A DNA stretch of 64,000 nt from Hyphomicrobiales bacterium. GTDB lineage: Bacteria > Pseudomonadota > Alphaproteobacteria > Rhizobiales > Beijerinckiaceae. Each line of letters opens with the position of its first letter. Positions within the stretch are counted from its first letter, which is position 1. The stretch is taken from positions 1 through 64,000 of the forward strand of contig JAGWTA010000005.1 of NCBI GenBank assembly GCA_028869185.1, in the 5' to 3' direction. Shown here in pieces: positions 1 to 8,825 of this stretch. Made by a program: the position numbers and the translations under genes. The notes beneath the pieces were generated by a model. That model was not told where the DNA came from. It searched no databases and was given only the letters and a program-made list of their open reading frames with translations.

Positions 1-37
1 TGATATGAACTTTCATGCTTAGCGTCAAGGATAAAGT

Positions 38-1087
38 TCAGAGCAAGGAGGCGAGATATTCCAATTCCTTCCTGTATTTCTTATTTGCATCATAGACCTC
101 AAGCCGCTTTTTCGGCTCGATAGTGTAGCTTTTCCCAATTTGAAGTTTTGGGATCGGTATACCTAGCGCTCCACTAATCCTTCCAGACGATGTGAAATCG
201 TCTGTTATCGCGAATGCCTCGTCAGGCTCTTTGTCGAACAGGTGGCGATACTTGTTCGCGACGGCGTAGGCTCGCTCGATGAAGGATAGAGACGCCCTAT
301 CTTTTGACTTCTTCACGTTGCTGCGCGCGCCGACCATGGTCATGGCGATGGCCGCCACTTTCGGCGGCTTCATGTCGCCCCCACGCTTGAGCCACTGATT
401 GAAGTCACTATTCTGATTTCCAAGCATATCGAGCGTAAGCTCAAGCGATCGAATCGAATGTTCATCGACGCGCACCGGAATAATCAGAGCTTCGCTTGCG
501 CACCATGCAAGGTGCGTAGCACCAGAATAAAAGGGACTACAGTCAATAAGTTGCAACTCGCATTTCTTCAGATCAGCTTCTTGATCTAATGTAGTCTTGA
601 TTGTGTAAAGTATATTTCTAACTTTTTTCGCAGAATCCGCCTGCGTCGATGCCAATTGCAATTGCTGATACAACGAGCTTGAAAATGCAAACAGATTAGG
701 ACTGCTTGGCACAAAGTATGATGCTTTTATCCCCTTAAATTCGTCATTCTTACCGCTAATTAGATATGAAATATCCTCCGGTATATCTCCGAACGCAGGG
801 CCGAGCAATCTTGGCTGAATAGCATCATAGATGTTCACAGACAGGTCGTCCTTTCTGTTATTGAGGCTATCTGTCAAATTTCCTTGTGCGCATAGATCAG
901 AGACGAGTGTGCTTTTTACGCAGGCCATAAGATAAGCAAGATTAAAACTCAGAGTTGATTTGCCAATTCCTCCACGAAGATTTGTAACACAATATCTTTT
1001 ATAGCTAAATTTCGGCACATATGCGTGATTGTTGTCAGTCAGTGACGCTTCATGATTTGATATAATCTTTTCGATTCCAGATGCCAT
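38..1087 (-). CDS. ParA/MinD-like partition ATPase
   Basis: A 349-residue P-loop ATPase of the ParA/MinD superfamily, which moves plasmids, chromosomes or protein cargo. A deviant Walker A (RGGIGKST, residues 38-45) has Arg where the usual KGG has the signature Lys. It is followed by a SDLCAQGN switch-like motif near residue 65 and a Walker-B-like LQLIDCSP near 178. The protein is rich in Lys, Asn, Ser and Ile and its codons are visibly AT-richer than ffh next door, which suggests a plasmid or phage origin. The gene is complete (TGA at 38-40). A possible downstream minus-strand start at position 16 runs off the window and could be a ParB partner, but only five codons are visible. Family assignment is good; the cargo is unknown. 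Confidence 0.8.
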   Translation of the reverse strand: MASGIEKIISNHEASLTDNNHAYVPKFSYKRYCVTNLRGGIGKSTLSFNLAYLMACVKSTLVSDLCAQGNLTDSLNNRKDDLSVNIYDAIQPRLLGPAFGDIPEDISYLISGKNDEFKGIKASYFVPSSPNLFAFSSSLYQQLQLASTQADSAKKVRNILYTIKTTLDQEADLKKCELQLIDCSPFYSGATHLAWCASEALIIPVRVDEHSIRSLELTLDMLGNQNSDFNQWLKRGGDMKPPKVAAIAMTMVGARSNVKKSKDRASLSFIERAYAVANKYRHLFDKEPDEAFAITDDFTSSGRISGALGIPIPKLQIGKSYTIEPKKRLEVYDANKKYRKELEYLASLL

Positions 1088-1153
1088 GACGAAACCCTCG
1101 CTTTGGGAGACGAGGCGTCAAGCTACGGCACCGCAGAGGTGCGGGTCAACGTA

Positions 1154-1187
1154 AAAAGTGTGGGTAACGCCGAAAAGTGTGGGTAAC
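1154..1187. repeat. Two 15-bp direct repeats, iteron- or operator-like
   Basis: The word AAAAGTGTGGGTAAC occurs at 1154-1168 and again at 1173-1187, a 19-bp period, upstream of the parA-like gene. Read on the minus strand each copy contains TTACCCACA, one mismatch from the DnaA box TTATCCACA. They could be plasmid-type iterons, a partition-complex site or the operator of the ATPase gene. Two copies are few for a replication origin, and no replication initiator gene is visible. Confidence 0.5.
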
Positions 1188-1277
1188 AAAAAATCGAGCG
1201 GCTACGTCTCATATGCGCGGTTAATGATCCTGTGTGCGGGTGTATGGAAAAAGTGCGGTTTAGATGATGTTGCGCTC

Positions 1278-1514
1278 TTAAGGCTTACCCCACCGCTTCG
1301 CCGCCGCCTTCTTTGCGATTTCCGCGCGCCGCTCGGGCGTCATGCTCTCGGCGCGCTTCTTCCCGCCAGCGCGGCCAAGCTCGGCTGCGGCTTGGTTCTT
1401 TTCGGGCGCGTCACCGTAATCCTCGGGCTCTTCACCTGTGAGGATACGCATAACTTTAACGGCATTGCCGATCACGTCAGCGGGGCGCTTCTCGTCTTTA
1501 GGTCCGGTGGGCAT
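1278..1514 (-). CDS. Small basic protein of unknown function
   Basis: A 78-residue protein with an acidic N-terminal half and a strongly basic C-terminus rich in Ala, Lys and Arg (AEIAKKAAAKRWGK). Tails like this occur in small plasmid- or phage-encoded nucleic-acid-binding proteins. The start overlaps the stop of the 94-residue gene upstream (1514), so the two are probably co-transcribed. No catalytic motif is visible; nucleic-acid binding is inferred only from composition. Confidence 0.5.
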   Translation of the reverse strand: MPTGPKDEKRPADVIGNAVKVMRILTGEEPEDYGDAPEKNQAAAELGRAGGKKRAESMTPERRAEIAKKAAAKRWGKP

Positions 1515-1798
1515 TAAGGCTTGGCCTTCAGCATGGCATGCATGACCGCTACGATCTGGGCGTGGTTTGGATTGGAAGACGCGTCGTTGGCGGCCCGGTG
1601 AAAGATTGCCGTCATCTCTTGGTCTGTAAATATTTTCTTGTCGCGAAGCGCCTGCAAGAGGCTCCCCAGCAGAACCATTGCCGCGTCCAAAACATCCTGC
1701 GCGTTGTGAGATTGTTGCATTCCAGCCTCCTGCTTTGCGCCAAGCATAGCACGGGAGATCGGGGCGGACGACAGATTGTCAACGGTCTCAGATTTCAA
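1514..1798 (-). CDS. Hypothetical protein, 94 residues
   Basis: A soluble, mostly helical-looking protein (segments such as VLDAAMVLLGSLLQAL and MTAIFHRAANDA). There is no signal peptide, transmembrane segment or motif I recognise. It precedes the small basic protein with a 1-base overlap, forming a two-gene unit between the ParA-like gene and ffh. The true start may be the Met at residue 27, which would give a protein of about 68 residues. Probably part of the same foreign segment as the ATPase. Confidence 0.45.
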   Translation of the reverse strand: MKSETVDNLSSAPISRAMLGAKQEAGMQQSHNAQDVLDAAMVLLGSLLQALRDKKIFTDQEMTAIFHRAANDASSNPNHAQIVAVMHAMLKAKP

Positions 1799-1970
1799 AC
1801 TGAGACACTACCCGCCGGCCGTGCGGATTGACGAAACGCGCCCGCGCGCCTAAAAACGCCGCTTCTCGTCAGAGAAGACATTTTTGGACACGCCGACCCG
1901 TCCCTGAGGCGGGAGGTCAACGCCCGGCAGCGCGACGCGCCCCCGGGCGCGTTCTGGTTTGGAGCAAGAC

Positions 1971-3497
1971 ATGTTCGAGGGCCTTTCCGAAAAGCTCTCC
2001 GGCATATTCGACACGCTGACGCGCCGCGGCGCGCTGAGCGAGGCCGACGTTTCGACAGCGCTGCGCGAAGTGCGCCGCGCGCTGCTCGAGGCCGACGTCT
2101 CGCTCGATGTCGTGCGCTCCTTTGTCGACGCCTGCCGCGATCGCGCGGTCGGCGCCAATGTCATCAAGTCGGTCTCGCCGGGCCAGATGGTCGTCAAGAT
2201 CGTCAACGACGTGCTGGTGGAAACGCTCGGCGAGACGGCGCAGCCGATCGATCTCGACGCGCCGCCGCCCGTCGCCATCATGATGGTCGGTCTGCAGGGC
2301 GCGGGCAAAACCACGAGCTCGGCGAAAATCGCGCTGCGCCTGAAGGATCGCTACAAGAAGCGCGTGCTGATGGCCTCGCTCGACGTCAAGCGTCCGGCCG
2401 CGCAGGAACAGCTTGCTGTGCTGGGGCGCCAGGTCGGCGTCGAGACGCTGCCGATCGTGCCCGGCCAGACGCCGGTGCAGATTGCGCAACGCGCGGAGGA
2501 GGCGGCGCGCCTGCAGGGTTACGACGTCGTCATCCTCGACACCGCCGGCCGCACGCATATCGACGAGCCGTTGATGGCGGAGATGGCCGAAATCAAAGCC
2601 GCCGCCCGCCCGCACGAAATCCTGCTCGTCGCCGATGCGTTGACGGGCCAGGACGCGGTCAATCTCGCCAAGAGCTTCGATGAGCGCGTGGGCGTCACCG
2701 GCATCGTGCTGACGCGTGTGGACGGCGATGGGCGCGGCGGCGCTGCGCTCTCGATGCGCGCTGTCACCGGCAAGCCGATCAAGCTGATCGGCGTTGGCGA
2801 AAAGATGGACGCGCTCGACGAATTCGATCCGCGCCGCATCGCCAATCGCATTCTCGGCATGGGCGACATTGTTGCGCTGGTGGAAAAGGCCGCGCAAACC
2901 ATCGACGCCGAAAAGGCCCAGCGCATCGCCGACAAGATGCGCAAGGGCAAGTTCGACCTGGACGATCTCGCCGACCAGCTTGCGCAGGTGGAAAAGCTCG
3001 GCGGTCTTGGCGGCGTGATGGGTCTGCTGCCCGGCGTCGGCAAGATCAAGGAGCAGATGGCCGCAGCCAAGATCGACGACAAGATCATCAAGCGCCAGCG
3101 CGCGATCATCCTGTCGATGACGCCTGAGGAGCGGCGCAATCCCGACATTCTCAAAGCCTCGCGCAAGAAGCGCATCGCCGCCGGCGCCGGCATGAAGGTT
3201 GAAGACGTCAACCGCCTGCTCAAGCAGCATCGCGGCATGGCCGACATGATGAAGATGATGGGCGGCTCCAAGCGCGGCCCGCTCGGCAAGATGGCGCAGG
3301 CCTTCGGTCTGGGCGGCGGCATGCCGCAGCCGACGCCCGAACAACTCGAACAATTGCAAAAGCAGATGGGCGGACAATTGCCGCCCGGCATGCCGAAATT
3401 GCCCGATACGCCGCCCGCCGGCGCCTTCGGGCCGAAGCCGACGCTCCCCGGGCTCGGCGGCGGATTCAATCCGTTCCAGTTCGGGAAGAAGAAATGA
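1971..3497 (+). CDS. ffh: Signal recognition particle protein Ffh
   Basis: The SRP54-type GTPase that, with 4.5S RNA, binds signal sequences of nascent membrane and secreted proteins and docks at FtsY. It has 508 residues. An N-terminal helical bundle is followed by a GTPase domain with P-loop GLQGAGKTT, DTAGR and TRVDGD. The methionine-rich M domain ends in a Gly/Pro-rich tail (GMPKLPDTPPAGAF). The ATG at 1971 is chosen over the in-frame one at 1959 because a GGAG at 1961-1964 is well spaced for it and family members begin MFEGLS. It leads the ffh-rpsP-rimM-trmD cluster. Confidence 0.97.
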   Translation: MFEGLSEKLSGIFDTLTRRGALSEADVSTALREVRRALLEADVSLDVVRSFVDACRDRAVGANVIKSVSPGQMVVKIVNDVLVETLGETAQPIDLDAPPPVAIMMVGLQGAGKTTSSAKIALRLKDRYKKRVLMASLDVKRPAAQEQLAVLGRQVGVETLPIVPGQTPVQIAQRAEEAARLQGYDVVILDTAGRTHIDEPLMAEMAEIKAAARPHEILLVADALTGQDAVNLAKSFDERVGVTGIVLTRVDGDGRGGAALSMRAVTGKPIKLIGVGEKMDALDEFDPRRIANRILGMGDIVALVEKAAQTIDAEKAQRIADKMRKGKFDLDDLADQLAQVEKLGGLGGVMGLLPGVGKIKEQMAAAKIDDKIIKRQRAIILSMTPEERRNPDILKASRKKRIAAGAGMKVEDVNRLLKQHRGMADMMKMMGGSKRGPLGKMAQAFGLGGGMPQPTPEQLEQLQKQMGGQLPPGMPKLPDTPPAGAFGPKPTLPGLGGGFNPFQFGKKK

Positions 3498-3502
3498 GTT
3501 CG

Positions 3503-3530
3503 CCCTTCCGTTCTCAAACGGGCGGAAGGG
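3503..3530 (+). terminator. Hairpin between ffh and rpsP
   Basis: CCCTTCCG at 3503-3510 pairs perfectly with CGGAAGGG at 3523-3530 across a 12-base loop, immediately after the ffh stop. No U-tract follows, so it is not a convincing terminator. A role as processing site or attenuator between ffh and rpsP is equally possible. Confidence 0.4.
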
Positions 3531-3554
3531 TTAAACGAAGCAAGGAAGCAAACA

Positions 3555-3923
3555 ATGTCGCTTAAAATTCGTCTGTCCCGCGGCGGCGCCAAGAAGCGCC
3601 CGTTCTACCGCATCGTTGTCGCCGACTCGCGTTATCCGCGCGATGGTCGCTTCATCGAGCGTCTCGGCACTTTCGATCCGCTGAAGGCCAAGGACGCGGC
3701 CGACCGTCTCGTCGTCGACGCCGAAAAGGCCAAGACCTGGATCGCCAAGGGCGCCCAGCCGACGGATCGCGTCGCGCGCCTTCTGGAAACGGTTGGCGTC
3801 GGCAAGCGCGAGGCGCGCAACAATCCGCAGAAGTCCCAGCCCAAGAAGAAGGCGCAGGAACGCGCCGCCGCCGCCGCTGCTGCGGCGGAGAAGGCAGCCG
3901 GCGCTGAAGCGCCGGCCGCGTAA
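3555..3923 (+). CDS. rpsP: 30S ribosomal protein S16
   Basis: A small-subunit ribosomal protein that binds 16S rRNA. It has 122 residues. The first 80 or so are the conserved S16 fold ([20 protein letters not shown]). The remainder is a Lys- and Ala-rich tail ([20 protein letters not shown]), an extension common in alphaproteobacterial S16. It sits between ffh and rimM in the usual order. Confidence 0.98.
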   Translation: MSLKIRLSRGGAKKRPFYRIVVADSRYPRDGRFIERLGTFDPLKAKDAADRLVVDAEKAKTWIAKGAQPTDRVARLLETVGVGKREARNNPQKSQPKKKAQERAAAAAAAAEKAAGAEAPAA

Positions 3924-3937
3924 GGCCAGCGCGCTTC

Positions 3938-4028
3938 CGTCATTGCGAGGAGCAAAGCGACGAAGCAATCCATCCAGTGCGCCTTGCAAGGGTACAGGAT
4001 GGATCGCTGCGGTTTGCTCGCAATGACG
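3938..4028. repeat. Palindromic repeat element, copy 1
   Basis: A 91-bp imperfect inverted repeat whose ends are CGTCATTGCGAG on the left and the complementary CTCGCAATGACGG on the right. Inner arms carry GAAGCAATCCATCC and a matching GGATGGATCGCTGC. It lies between rpsP and rimM and the transcript would fold into a long hairpin. A second full copy lies between rimM and trmD and a half copy lies at 8151-8183, so this is a dispersed genomic family rather than a gene-specific terminator. Confidence 0.85.
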
Positions 4029-4046
4029 GCGGCGCAGGACGGGATT

Positions 4047-4556
4047 ATGCCGCACCCTCCCCGCCTTATCCTTCTTGCGCGTTTCGGCGCGGCGCAGGGC
4101 GTGCGCGGGGAGGTGCGCGTGAAATGTTTCACGGAAGATCCGTTGGCGCTGTCGTCCTATGGCGCGCTCAGCGACGAAAGCGGCAAGCGCAGTTTCGACA
4201 TCGAAAAACTGCGGCTGTTGCGCGACGATATGGCGGTCGCCAAGGTGAAGGGCGTCGAGACGCGCGATCAGGCGCAGGCGCTGACCGGCCTCGCGCTCTA
4301 CATTGCCCGTGAGAAGCTGCCGCCGCCCGACGACGACGAGTTCTATATTGTCGATCTCATCGGCCTGCGCGCTGTTTCGCCCGAAGGGGCGGACCTCGGC
4401 AGCGTGAAAAACGTGCTGAATTACGGCGCAGGCGATATTCTCGAAATCGCCGCGCCCGGCGACAGCTTTCTGGCGCCCTTCACCAAAGCGGTCGCGCCCA
4501 AAGTCGATTTCGCCGCAGGGCGCATCACGATCGTGCGACCGGACGAGATTGAATGA
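4047..4556 (+). CDS. rimM: 16S rRNA processing protein RimM
   Basis: A 30S maturation factor that binds S19 and helps mature the 16S head domain. It has 169 residues. An N-terminal RimM barrel (LLARFGAAQGVRGEVRVK) is followed by a PRC-barrel-like C-terminal domain (DDDEFYIVDLIGLRAV). The ATG at 4047 is chosen because the homologous N-terminus begins there; the longer frame from 3984 would translate the palindromic repeat. It follows rpsP and precedes trmD. Confidence 0.95.
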   Translation: MPHPPRLILLARFGAAQGVRGEVRVKCFTEDPLALSSYGALSDESGKRSFDIEKLRLLRDDMAVAKVKGVETRDQAQALTGLALYIAREKLPPPDDDEFYIVDLIGLRAVSPEGADLGSVKNVLNYGAGDILEIAAPGDSFLAPFTKAVAPKVDFAAGRITIVRPDEIE

Positions 4557-4570
4557 CATGACCCGCGCGC

Positions 4571-4656
4571 CGTCATTGCGAGCGAAGCGAAGCAATCCAT
4601 CCCCGCGCCGATCGGACTGGATGGATTGCTTCGTCGCTTCGCTCCTCGCAATGACG
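4571..4656. repeat. Palindromic repeat element, copy 2
   Basis: An 86-bp inverted repeat of the same family as 3938-4028, with near-perfect arms: CGTCATTGCGAGCGAAGCGA at the left and its counterpart TCGCTTCGCTCCTCGCAATG toward the right, around a short GC-rich centre. It occupies almost the whole rimM-trmD gap, so the trmD ribosome site follows the hairpin directly. Confidence 0.88.
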
Positions 4657-4676
4657 GCGATCGTCTGGAGCGCATG

Positions 4677-5360
4677 ATGTTCCGCGCCACCGTGCTCACG
4701 CTCTTTCCCGAAATGTTTCCGGGCCCGCTCGGCCTGTCGTTGTCGGGCGATGCGCTGGCGCGCGGCCTGTGGTCATGCGAGGCGCAGAACATCCGCGCCC
4801 ACGGACTCGGCCGGCATCGCGCGGTCGACGACACGCCGGCCGGCGGCGGCGCCGGCATGGTGTTGCGCGCCGATGTGCTTGCCGCCGCGCTCGACGCGAC
4901 CGCTGCGCCCGACGATATGCGTCCGCGCCTTTTGATGAGCCCGCGCGGGGCGCCGCTGACGCAACAGCGCGTGCGCGCACTGGCGGCGGGCCCCGGCGCG
5001 ATCATCGTCTGCGGGCGTTTCGAAGGCGTCGACGAGCGGATCATCGCAGCCCGCGCGCTCGAGGAAGTGTCGATCGGCGATTACGTGCTCTCGGGCGGCG
5101 AAATGGCGGCGCTGACGCTGCTCGACGCCTGCGTGCGGTTGCTGCCGGGCGTGATGGGCAAGCAGGAATCAGGGCAGGACGAGAGTTTCGAGAACGGCCT
5201 GCTGGAATATCCCCATTACACGCGCCCGCGCGAATTCGAGGGGCGGGCAATTCCCGATGTGCTGCTCTCGGGCGATCACGGAAAGATCGCGGACTGGCGC
5301 CGCGCCGAGGCCGAAAAGCTGACGCGCGCGCGGCGGCCGGACCTCTTGCGCAAATCTTGA
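4677..5360 (+). CDS. trmD: tRNA (guanine-N1)-methyltransferase TrmD
   Basis: Methylates G37 next to the anticodon, using S-adenosylmethionine, which prevents +1 frameshifting. It has 227 residues. N-terminal [14 protein letters not shown] and the knotted SPOUT core are visible ([38 protein letters not shown]). Two adjacent ATGs exist (4674 and 4677); a GGAG at 4667-4670 is better spaced for 4677. Last gene of the ffh cluster; it ends just before the terminator of the convergent porin gene. Confidence 0.96.
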   Translation: MFRATVLTLFPEMFPGPLGLSLSGDALARGLWSCEAQNIRAHGLGRHRAVDDTPAGGGAGMVLRADVLAAALDATAAPDDMRPRLLMSPRGAPLTQQRVRALAAGPGAIIVCGRFEGVDERIIAARALEEVSIGDYVLSGGEMAALTLLDACVRLLPGVMGKQESGQDESFENGLLEYPHYTRPREFEGRAIPDVLLSGDHGKIADWRRAEAEKLTRARRPDLLRKS

Positions 5361-5364
5361 AGGC

Positions 5365-5399
5365 AAAAAAAAAATCGCCCGGCGCGAAGGCCGGGCGAT
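5365..5399 (-). terminator. Intrinsic terminator of the porin gene
   Basis: ATCGCCCGGC (5374-5383) pairs perfectly with GCCGGGCGAT (5390-5399) over a 6-base loop. A run of ten A on the plus strand (5365-5374) gives the U-tract for minus-strand transcription. It stops the porin transcript and lies 4 bases beyond the trmD stop. Confidence 0.92.
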
Positions 5400-5425
5400 C
5401 ATCGGTCCGATGGACCTGAAAGCGA

Positions 5426-6172
5426 TCAGTACTTGGCGACAACCGGAGCGCCGCCCCAGCCGAAGCGATAGTTGAGGCCCGCGCGCACCGTGTGCATGCG
5501 CGTGTCGTGATTGACGACCGCCCAGCCCGGCGCCGTCGACAGCAGGTAGGACTGCTGCTTGGAGCCGAGATCGGCGTAGAGATATTCGGCCTTGACCGAC
5601 CAGTTCTGGTCGAGCGCGGCTTCGACGCCGACGCCAGCCGTCCAGCCGACGCTGAGCGGCGAGTTGCCGACGCGCGCGCCGAAGGCGTTGGCGCCGAAAA
5701 TCGCCGCCGGGGCGAAGAACGTGTTCGGAGCCGTCGGCGTGCCATAGGCGAGACCGCCCGTGCCGTAGATCATGAAATTGTTGAACGCGAGACCGGCGCG
5801 GCCGCGCAGCGTGCCGAACAGGCCATCGCGCGTCTGCGTCGGCCAGAAGGAGCCGACGTTCGACTTCGTGCGGTAGTCGAGATCGGTTTCGACGCCGAAC
5901 ACGAAGTTGTTCATCTGCCAGTTGTAGCCGAGCGTGCCGCCGATCAGCGCGCCGCCGCCCTGATTGTAGCCGCCGAGCGCGAAGCGCGAGCTGTTGAGCC
6001 AGCCGCCGCCGTTGAGGCCGACATAGGCGCCCGTCCAGGTGAACACCGGCGCGACCGCGACCGGCATATACGGAGCAACCGCCGTGCGGCGCGAGGGAAG
6101 GTCGGCGGCGAAGGCCGAACCGGCGAGCGTCGAAACGGCGAGCGCCGCAGCGAGGGATTTCACGAGTTTCAT
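5426..6172 (-). CDS. Outer-membrane beta-barrel protein, Omp25/Omp31-like
   Basis: A 248-residue outer-membrane protein. A cleavable signal peptide (MKLVKSLAAALAVSTLAG...AFA) is followed by AADLPSR, typical of alphaproteobacterial Omp25/31-type porins. Alternating Gly- and aromatic-rich beta strands follow (FTWTGAYVGLNGGGW, IGGTLGYNW, WTAGVGVEAAL), ending in LNYRFGW. The start at 6172 is preceded by an AAGGAAAG ribosome site. It is transcribed alone toward trmD and has its own terminator. Exact substrate or role is not visible. Confidence 0.88.
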   Translation of the reverse strand: MKLVKSLAAALAVSTLAGSAFAADLPSRRTAVAPYMPVAVAPVFTWTGAYVGLNGGGWLNSSRFALGGYNQGGGALIGGTLGYNWQMNNFVFGVETDLDYRTKSNVGSFWPTQTRDGLFGTLRGRAGLAFNNFMIYGTGGLAYGTPTAPNTFFAPAAIFGANAFGARVGNSPLSVGWTAGVGVEAALDQNWSVKAEYLYADLGSKQQSYLLSTAPGWAVVNHDTRMHTVRAGLNYRFGWGGAPVVAKY

Positions 6173-6404
6173 CACACTTTCCTTAAGTTGTGGCCTTGCG
6201 GCCAAATTCACGCGACGTTCGCATCAGCTTCCCGAAATGGGGACAGCGAACCGTTCCTGAATTCGGCGGCGACAATGCGGCCGAACCCGTAAATTGAAAC
6301 TTAACAAAAACGCCTTGGTAACGGCCTCGAACACACTGGCCGCACGCCATGAATCATTATGGTTAATAGCGCCAACGCGCGCGTCCGTCGAGCAGGCAAA
6401 AAGC
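6173..6404. other. Intergenic region upstream of the porin gene
   Basis: No gene is supported here. It must hold the minus-strand porin promoter and 5' leader (ribosome site AAGGAAAG just before 6172) and the far side of the rpmB terminator. The stretch around 6290-6370 is AT-richer than its surroundings, as expected for a promoter, but I see no clear -35/-10 pair. Confidence 0.5.
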
Positions 6405-6429
6405 AAAAAGCCGGCGCTGTGGCCGGCTT
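6405..6429 (-). terminator. Intrinsic terminator of rpmB
   Basis: AAGCCGGC (6408-6415) pairs with GCCGGCTT (6422-6429). On the minus strand it is followed by TTTTTGCTTTTTGC, a U-rich tract, and it sits 63 bases after the rpmB stop. Confidence 0.82.
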
Positions 6430-6492
6430 GCATCGGTTTTATCGAACCGAATCAATATCGTGAAATGCGCGACGGTTTTTCGAGCGCGCGAA

Positions 6493-6783
6493 TTACTTCG
6501 CAGCCGCCTGCTTTTTCGCGATCTCGCGCTTGATGGTGCGCGCGTTTTGCGAAAGCTCTTCGTCGCGCGCCTTGGCGAGAAAGGCGTCGAGGCCGCCGCG
6601 ATGCTCGACCGAACGCAGCGTCGCCGCCGCAACGCGCAGGCGCACCGGGCGCTGCAAAGTGTCGGAAATCAGCGTGACGTTGCACAGGTTCGGCAGGAAA
6701 CGCGTGCGCGTCTTGCGGTTGGAATGGCTGACGAGATTGCCCGTCTGGACGGCTTTGCCGGTCAGTTCGCAGCGGCGGGACAT
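6493..6783 (-). CDS. rpmB: 50S ribosomal protein L28
   Basis: Large-subunit ribosomal protein of 96 residues. It starts [16 protein letters not shown] and contains the conserved [13 protein letters not shown] segment; the C-terminus is Lys- and Ala-rich. It is transcribed alone on the minus strand and ends at its own terminator. Confidence 0.97.
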   Translation of the reverse strand: MSRRCELTGKAVQTGNLVSHSNRKTRTRFLPNLCNVTLISDTLQRPVRLRVAAATLRSVEHRGGLDAFLAKARDEELSQNARTIKREIAKKQAAAK

Positions 6784-6979
6784 GGGGTCTACTCCGATAA
6801 GCCCCTTCCGGGACTAGTAAAATTCAATTCCAGGGCGACCCGGCGGGGCGCGGACAGACATGCGGACAAAGGCATGGAAAGTCCGGCGCGGCCCGAGGGC
6901 CGGCGCGAAGGATGGGGGGTCTATAAGGGCGGACAGGGTGAGACGTCAAGGAAAATGAGCGAAACAGCGGCCCGGCCTC

Positions 6980-8050
6980 TCACGTCCCCTCCGCCGCCAT
7001 CAGCTTCGCCTGATGGTCCGTTACCAGCGCGTCGATGATTTCGTCCAGCTCGCCCTCCATCACGCGGTCGAGCTTGTAGAGCGTCAGGTTGATGCGGTGA
7101 TCGGTGACGCGCCCTTGCGGGAAATTATAGGTGCGGATGCGTTCGGACCGGTCGCCGGAGCCGACCATCGCCTTGCGGTCGGCGGCGCGCGCGCTGTCGG
7201 CGCGCATGCGCTCCTGATCGTGCAGGCGCGCTGCGAGCAGGCTCATCGCCTTGGCGCGGTTGCGATGCTGCGAACGCTCCTCCTGCATCATCACGACGAT
7301 GCCTGATGGAACATGCGTGATGCGGATCGCCGATTCGGTCTTGTTGACGTGCTGCCCGCCCGCGCCCCCCGCGCGCATCGTTTCGATGCGCAGGTCGCCC
7401 TCGTCGATATCAACGTCCACCGCCTCCACTTCCGGCAGAACGGCGACGGTGGCGGCCGATGTATGAATGCGCCCCTGCGTCTCGGTCGCCGGAACGCGCT
7501 GCACGCGGTGAACGCCCGATTCGAATTTCAGCCGCGCAAACACGCCGCGGCCCGAAACCTGCGCGATGATTTCCTTGTAACCGCCCATCACGCCTTCGCT
7601 CATCGAGGCGATCTCGACCTTCCAGCCGCGCCCGGCGGCGTATTTGTCATACATGCGGAACAGATCGCCGGCGAACAGCGACGCTTCGTCGCCGCCCGTG
7701 CCTGCGCGAATTTCGACGATCGCGCTTTTCTCGTCGTCGGCGTCCTTTGGCAAAAGCGCGATGCGCAACGCCTGTTCGCTGGCGGCGAGGCGCTCGCGCG
7801 CGTCGCGCTCTTCCTCCTGCGCCAGTTCGCGCATGTCCGCATCGAGCGATGATTCTTTCAACATCGCCTCGACGCCGGCAAGCTCCTGCTCGATGGCGCG
7901 ATGGGCGCGAATGGCGCCGGCGACCGGATCGAGTTCCGCCAGTTCACGCGACAGCGCAACAAAGGTTTGCCCGTCTGCGCCCGTTGACAGGCGCGCGGAA
8001 ACTTCCTCGTGCCGGCGCAGGATAATGTCGAGGCGTTCTGCGGGGATCAT
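6980..8050 (-). CDS. prfA: Peptide chain release factor 1
   Basis: Recognises UAA and UAG stop codons and triggers peptide release. It has 356 residues. It carries the GGQ catalytic motif ([16 protein letters not shown]) and, in the preceding part, the codon-recognition domain ([18 protein letters not shown]). A C-terminal [15 protein letters not shown] is also present. The ATG at 8050 is chosen because it gives the usual family length and N-terminus; the frame is open to 8107. The methyltransferase prmC that often follows prfA in related genomes is not here. Confidence 0.96.
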   Translation of the reverse strand: MIPAERLDIILRRHEEVSARLSTGADGQTFVALSRELAELDPVAGAIRAHRAIEQELAGVEAMLKESSLDADMRELAQEEERDARERLAASEQALRIALLPKDADDEKSAIVEIRAGTGGDEASLFAGDLFRMYDKYAAGRGWKVEIASMSEGVMGGYKEIIAQVSGRGVFARLKFESGVHRVQRVPATETQGRIHTSAATVAVLPEVEAVDVDIDEGDLRIETMRAGGAGGQHVNKTESAIRITHVPSGIVVMMQEERSQHRNRAKAMSLLAARLHDQERMRADSARAADRKAMVGSGDRSERIRTYNFPQGRVTDHRINLTLYKLDRVMEGELDEIIDALVTDHQAKLMAAEGT

Positions 8051-8150
8051 GCGGGCGCGTCCATCGCCTTGCGCCTCAGCGACATGCATTGAAAGAGGGT
8101 CGCCCATCGCGCGGGCGCTGCGTGAAGCGCGCGCACGCAGAGCCGCCCGT

Positions 8151-8183
8151 TGGATGGATTGCTTCGCTTCGCTCGCAATGACG
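8151..8183. repeat. Palindromic repeat element, half copy
   Basis: TGGATGGATTGCTTCGCTTC followed by GCTCGCAATGACG matches the right arm of the repeats at 3938-4028 and 4571-4656; the left arm is absent. It sits between apt and prfA and looks like a decayed or truncated member. Confidence 0.75.
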
Positions 8184-8191
8184 GGCCGCCT

Positions 8192-8737
8192 TCAATGCCC
8201 GCCAAAGGCGATCAGCGTGCGCACCGGAACGCCGAGCGCCTCGATTTTTTTCGCCCCGCCAAGATCGGGCAGGTCGATCACGAAACAGGCGGCGACCACG
8301 ACGGCGCCGATTTTCTGCAGCAGCTTGACGGCGCCTTCCGCGGTGCCGCCCGTGGCGATGAGATCGTCGACAAGAATGACGCGCTCGCCCGGCTTTACCG
8401 CATCCACATGCATTTCCATTTCGTCGACGCCGTATTCCAGCGAATAGGCGATGGAAACGGTGGCGTGCGGCAGCTTGCCTTTCTTGCGGATCGGCACGAA
8501 GCCGGCGGAAAGCTGATGGGCCACCGCGCCGCCGAGAATAAAGCCGCGCGCTTCCATGCCCGCAACCTTCTCGATGCGCTGCCCTGCCCAGGGCTGCACC
8601 AGTTCGTCCACGGCGCGGCGAAAGGCGCGCGCATCGCCCAGCAGCGTCGTGATGTCGCGAAACATGATGCCGGGTTTGGGATAGTCGGGAATGCTGCGAA
8701 TGGAATCGTGCAGGGTCTGCTGAAGTCCGGCGTTCAT
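8192..8737 (-). CDS. apt: Adenine phosphoribosyltransferase
   Basis: Salvages adenine to AMP using PRPP. It has 181 residues, starts with the APT-type [20 protein letters not shown] and carries the PRPP-binding loop [17 protein letters not shown]. It lies beside mtnP, which releases adenine from methylthioadenosine, so the two could feed one salvage route; a small plus-strand gene separates them, so they are not one operon. Confidence 0.96.
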   Translation of the reverse strand: MNAGLQQTLHDSIRSIPDYPKPGIMFRDITTLLGDARAFRRAVDELVQPWAGQRIEKVAGMEARGFILGGAVAHQLSAGFVPIRKKGKLPHATVSIAYSLEYGVDEMEMHVDAVKPGERVILVDDLIATGGTAEGAVKLLQKIGAVVVAACFVIDLPDLGGAKKIEALGVPVRTLIAFGGH

Positions 8738-8825
8738 ATTGGCCCCGTTTCTGGCTCTCTCGTCTTCAAAGGCGCGTCACGCTAGTCTCTAGCCATCATA
8801 AACCGCGCGAAAAGGAAAGCGCCCC

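Noticed and set aside
1917-3377. 486-codon minus-strand frame opposite ffh
   Set aside because: Shadow of ffh: His/Arg-rich composition produced by reading GC-rich codons backward.
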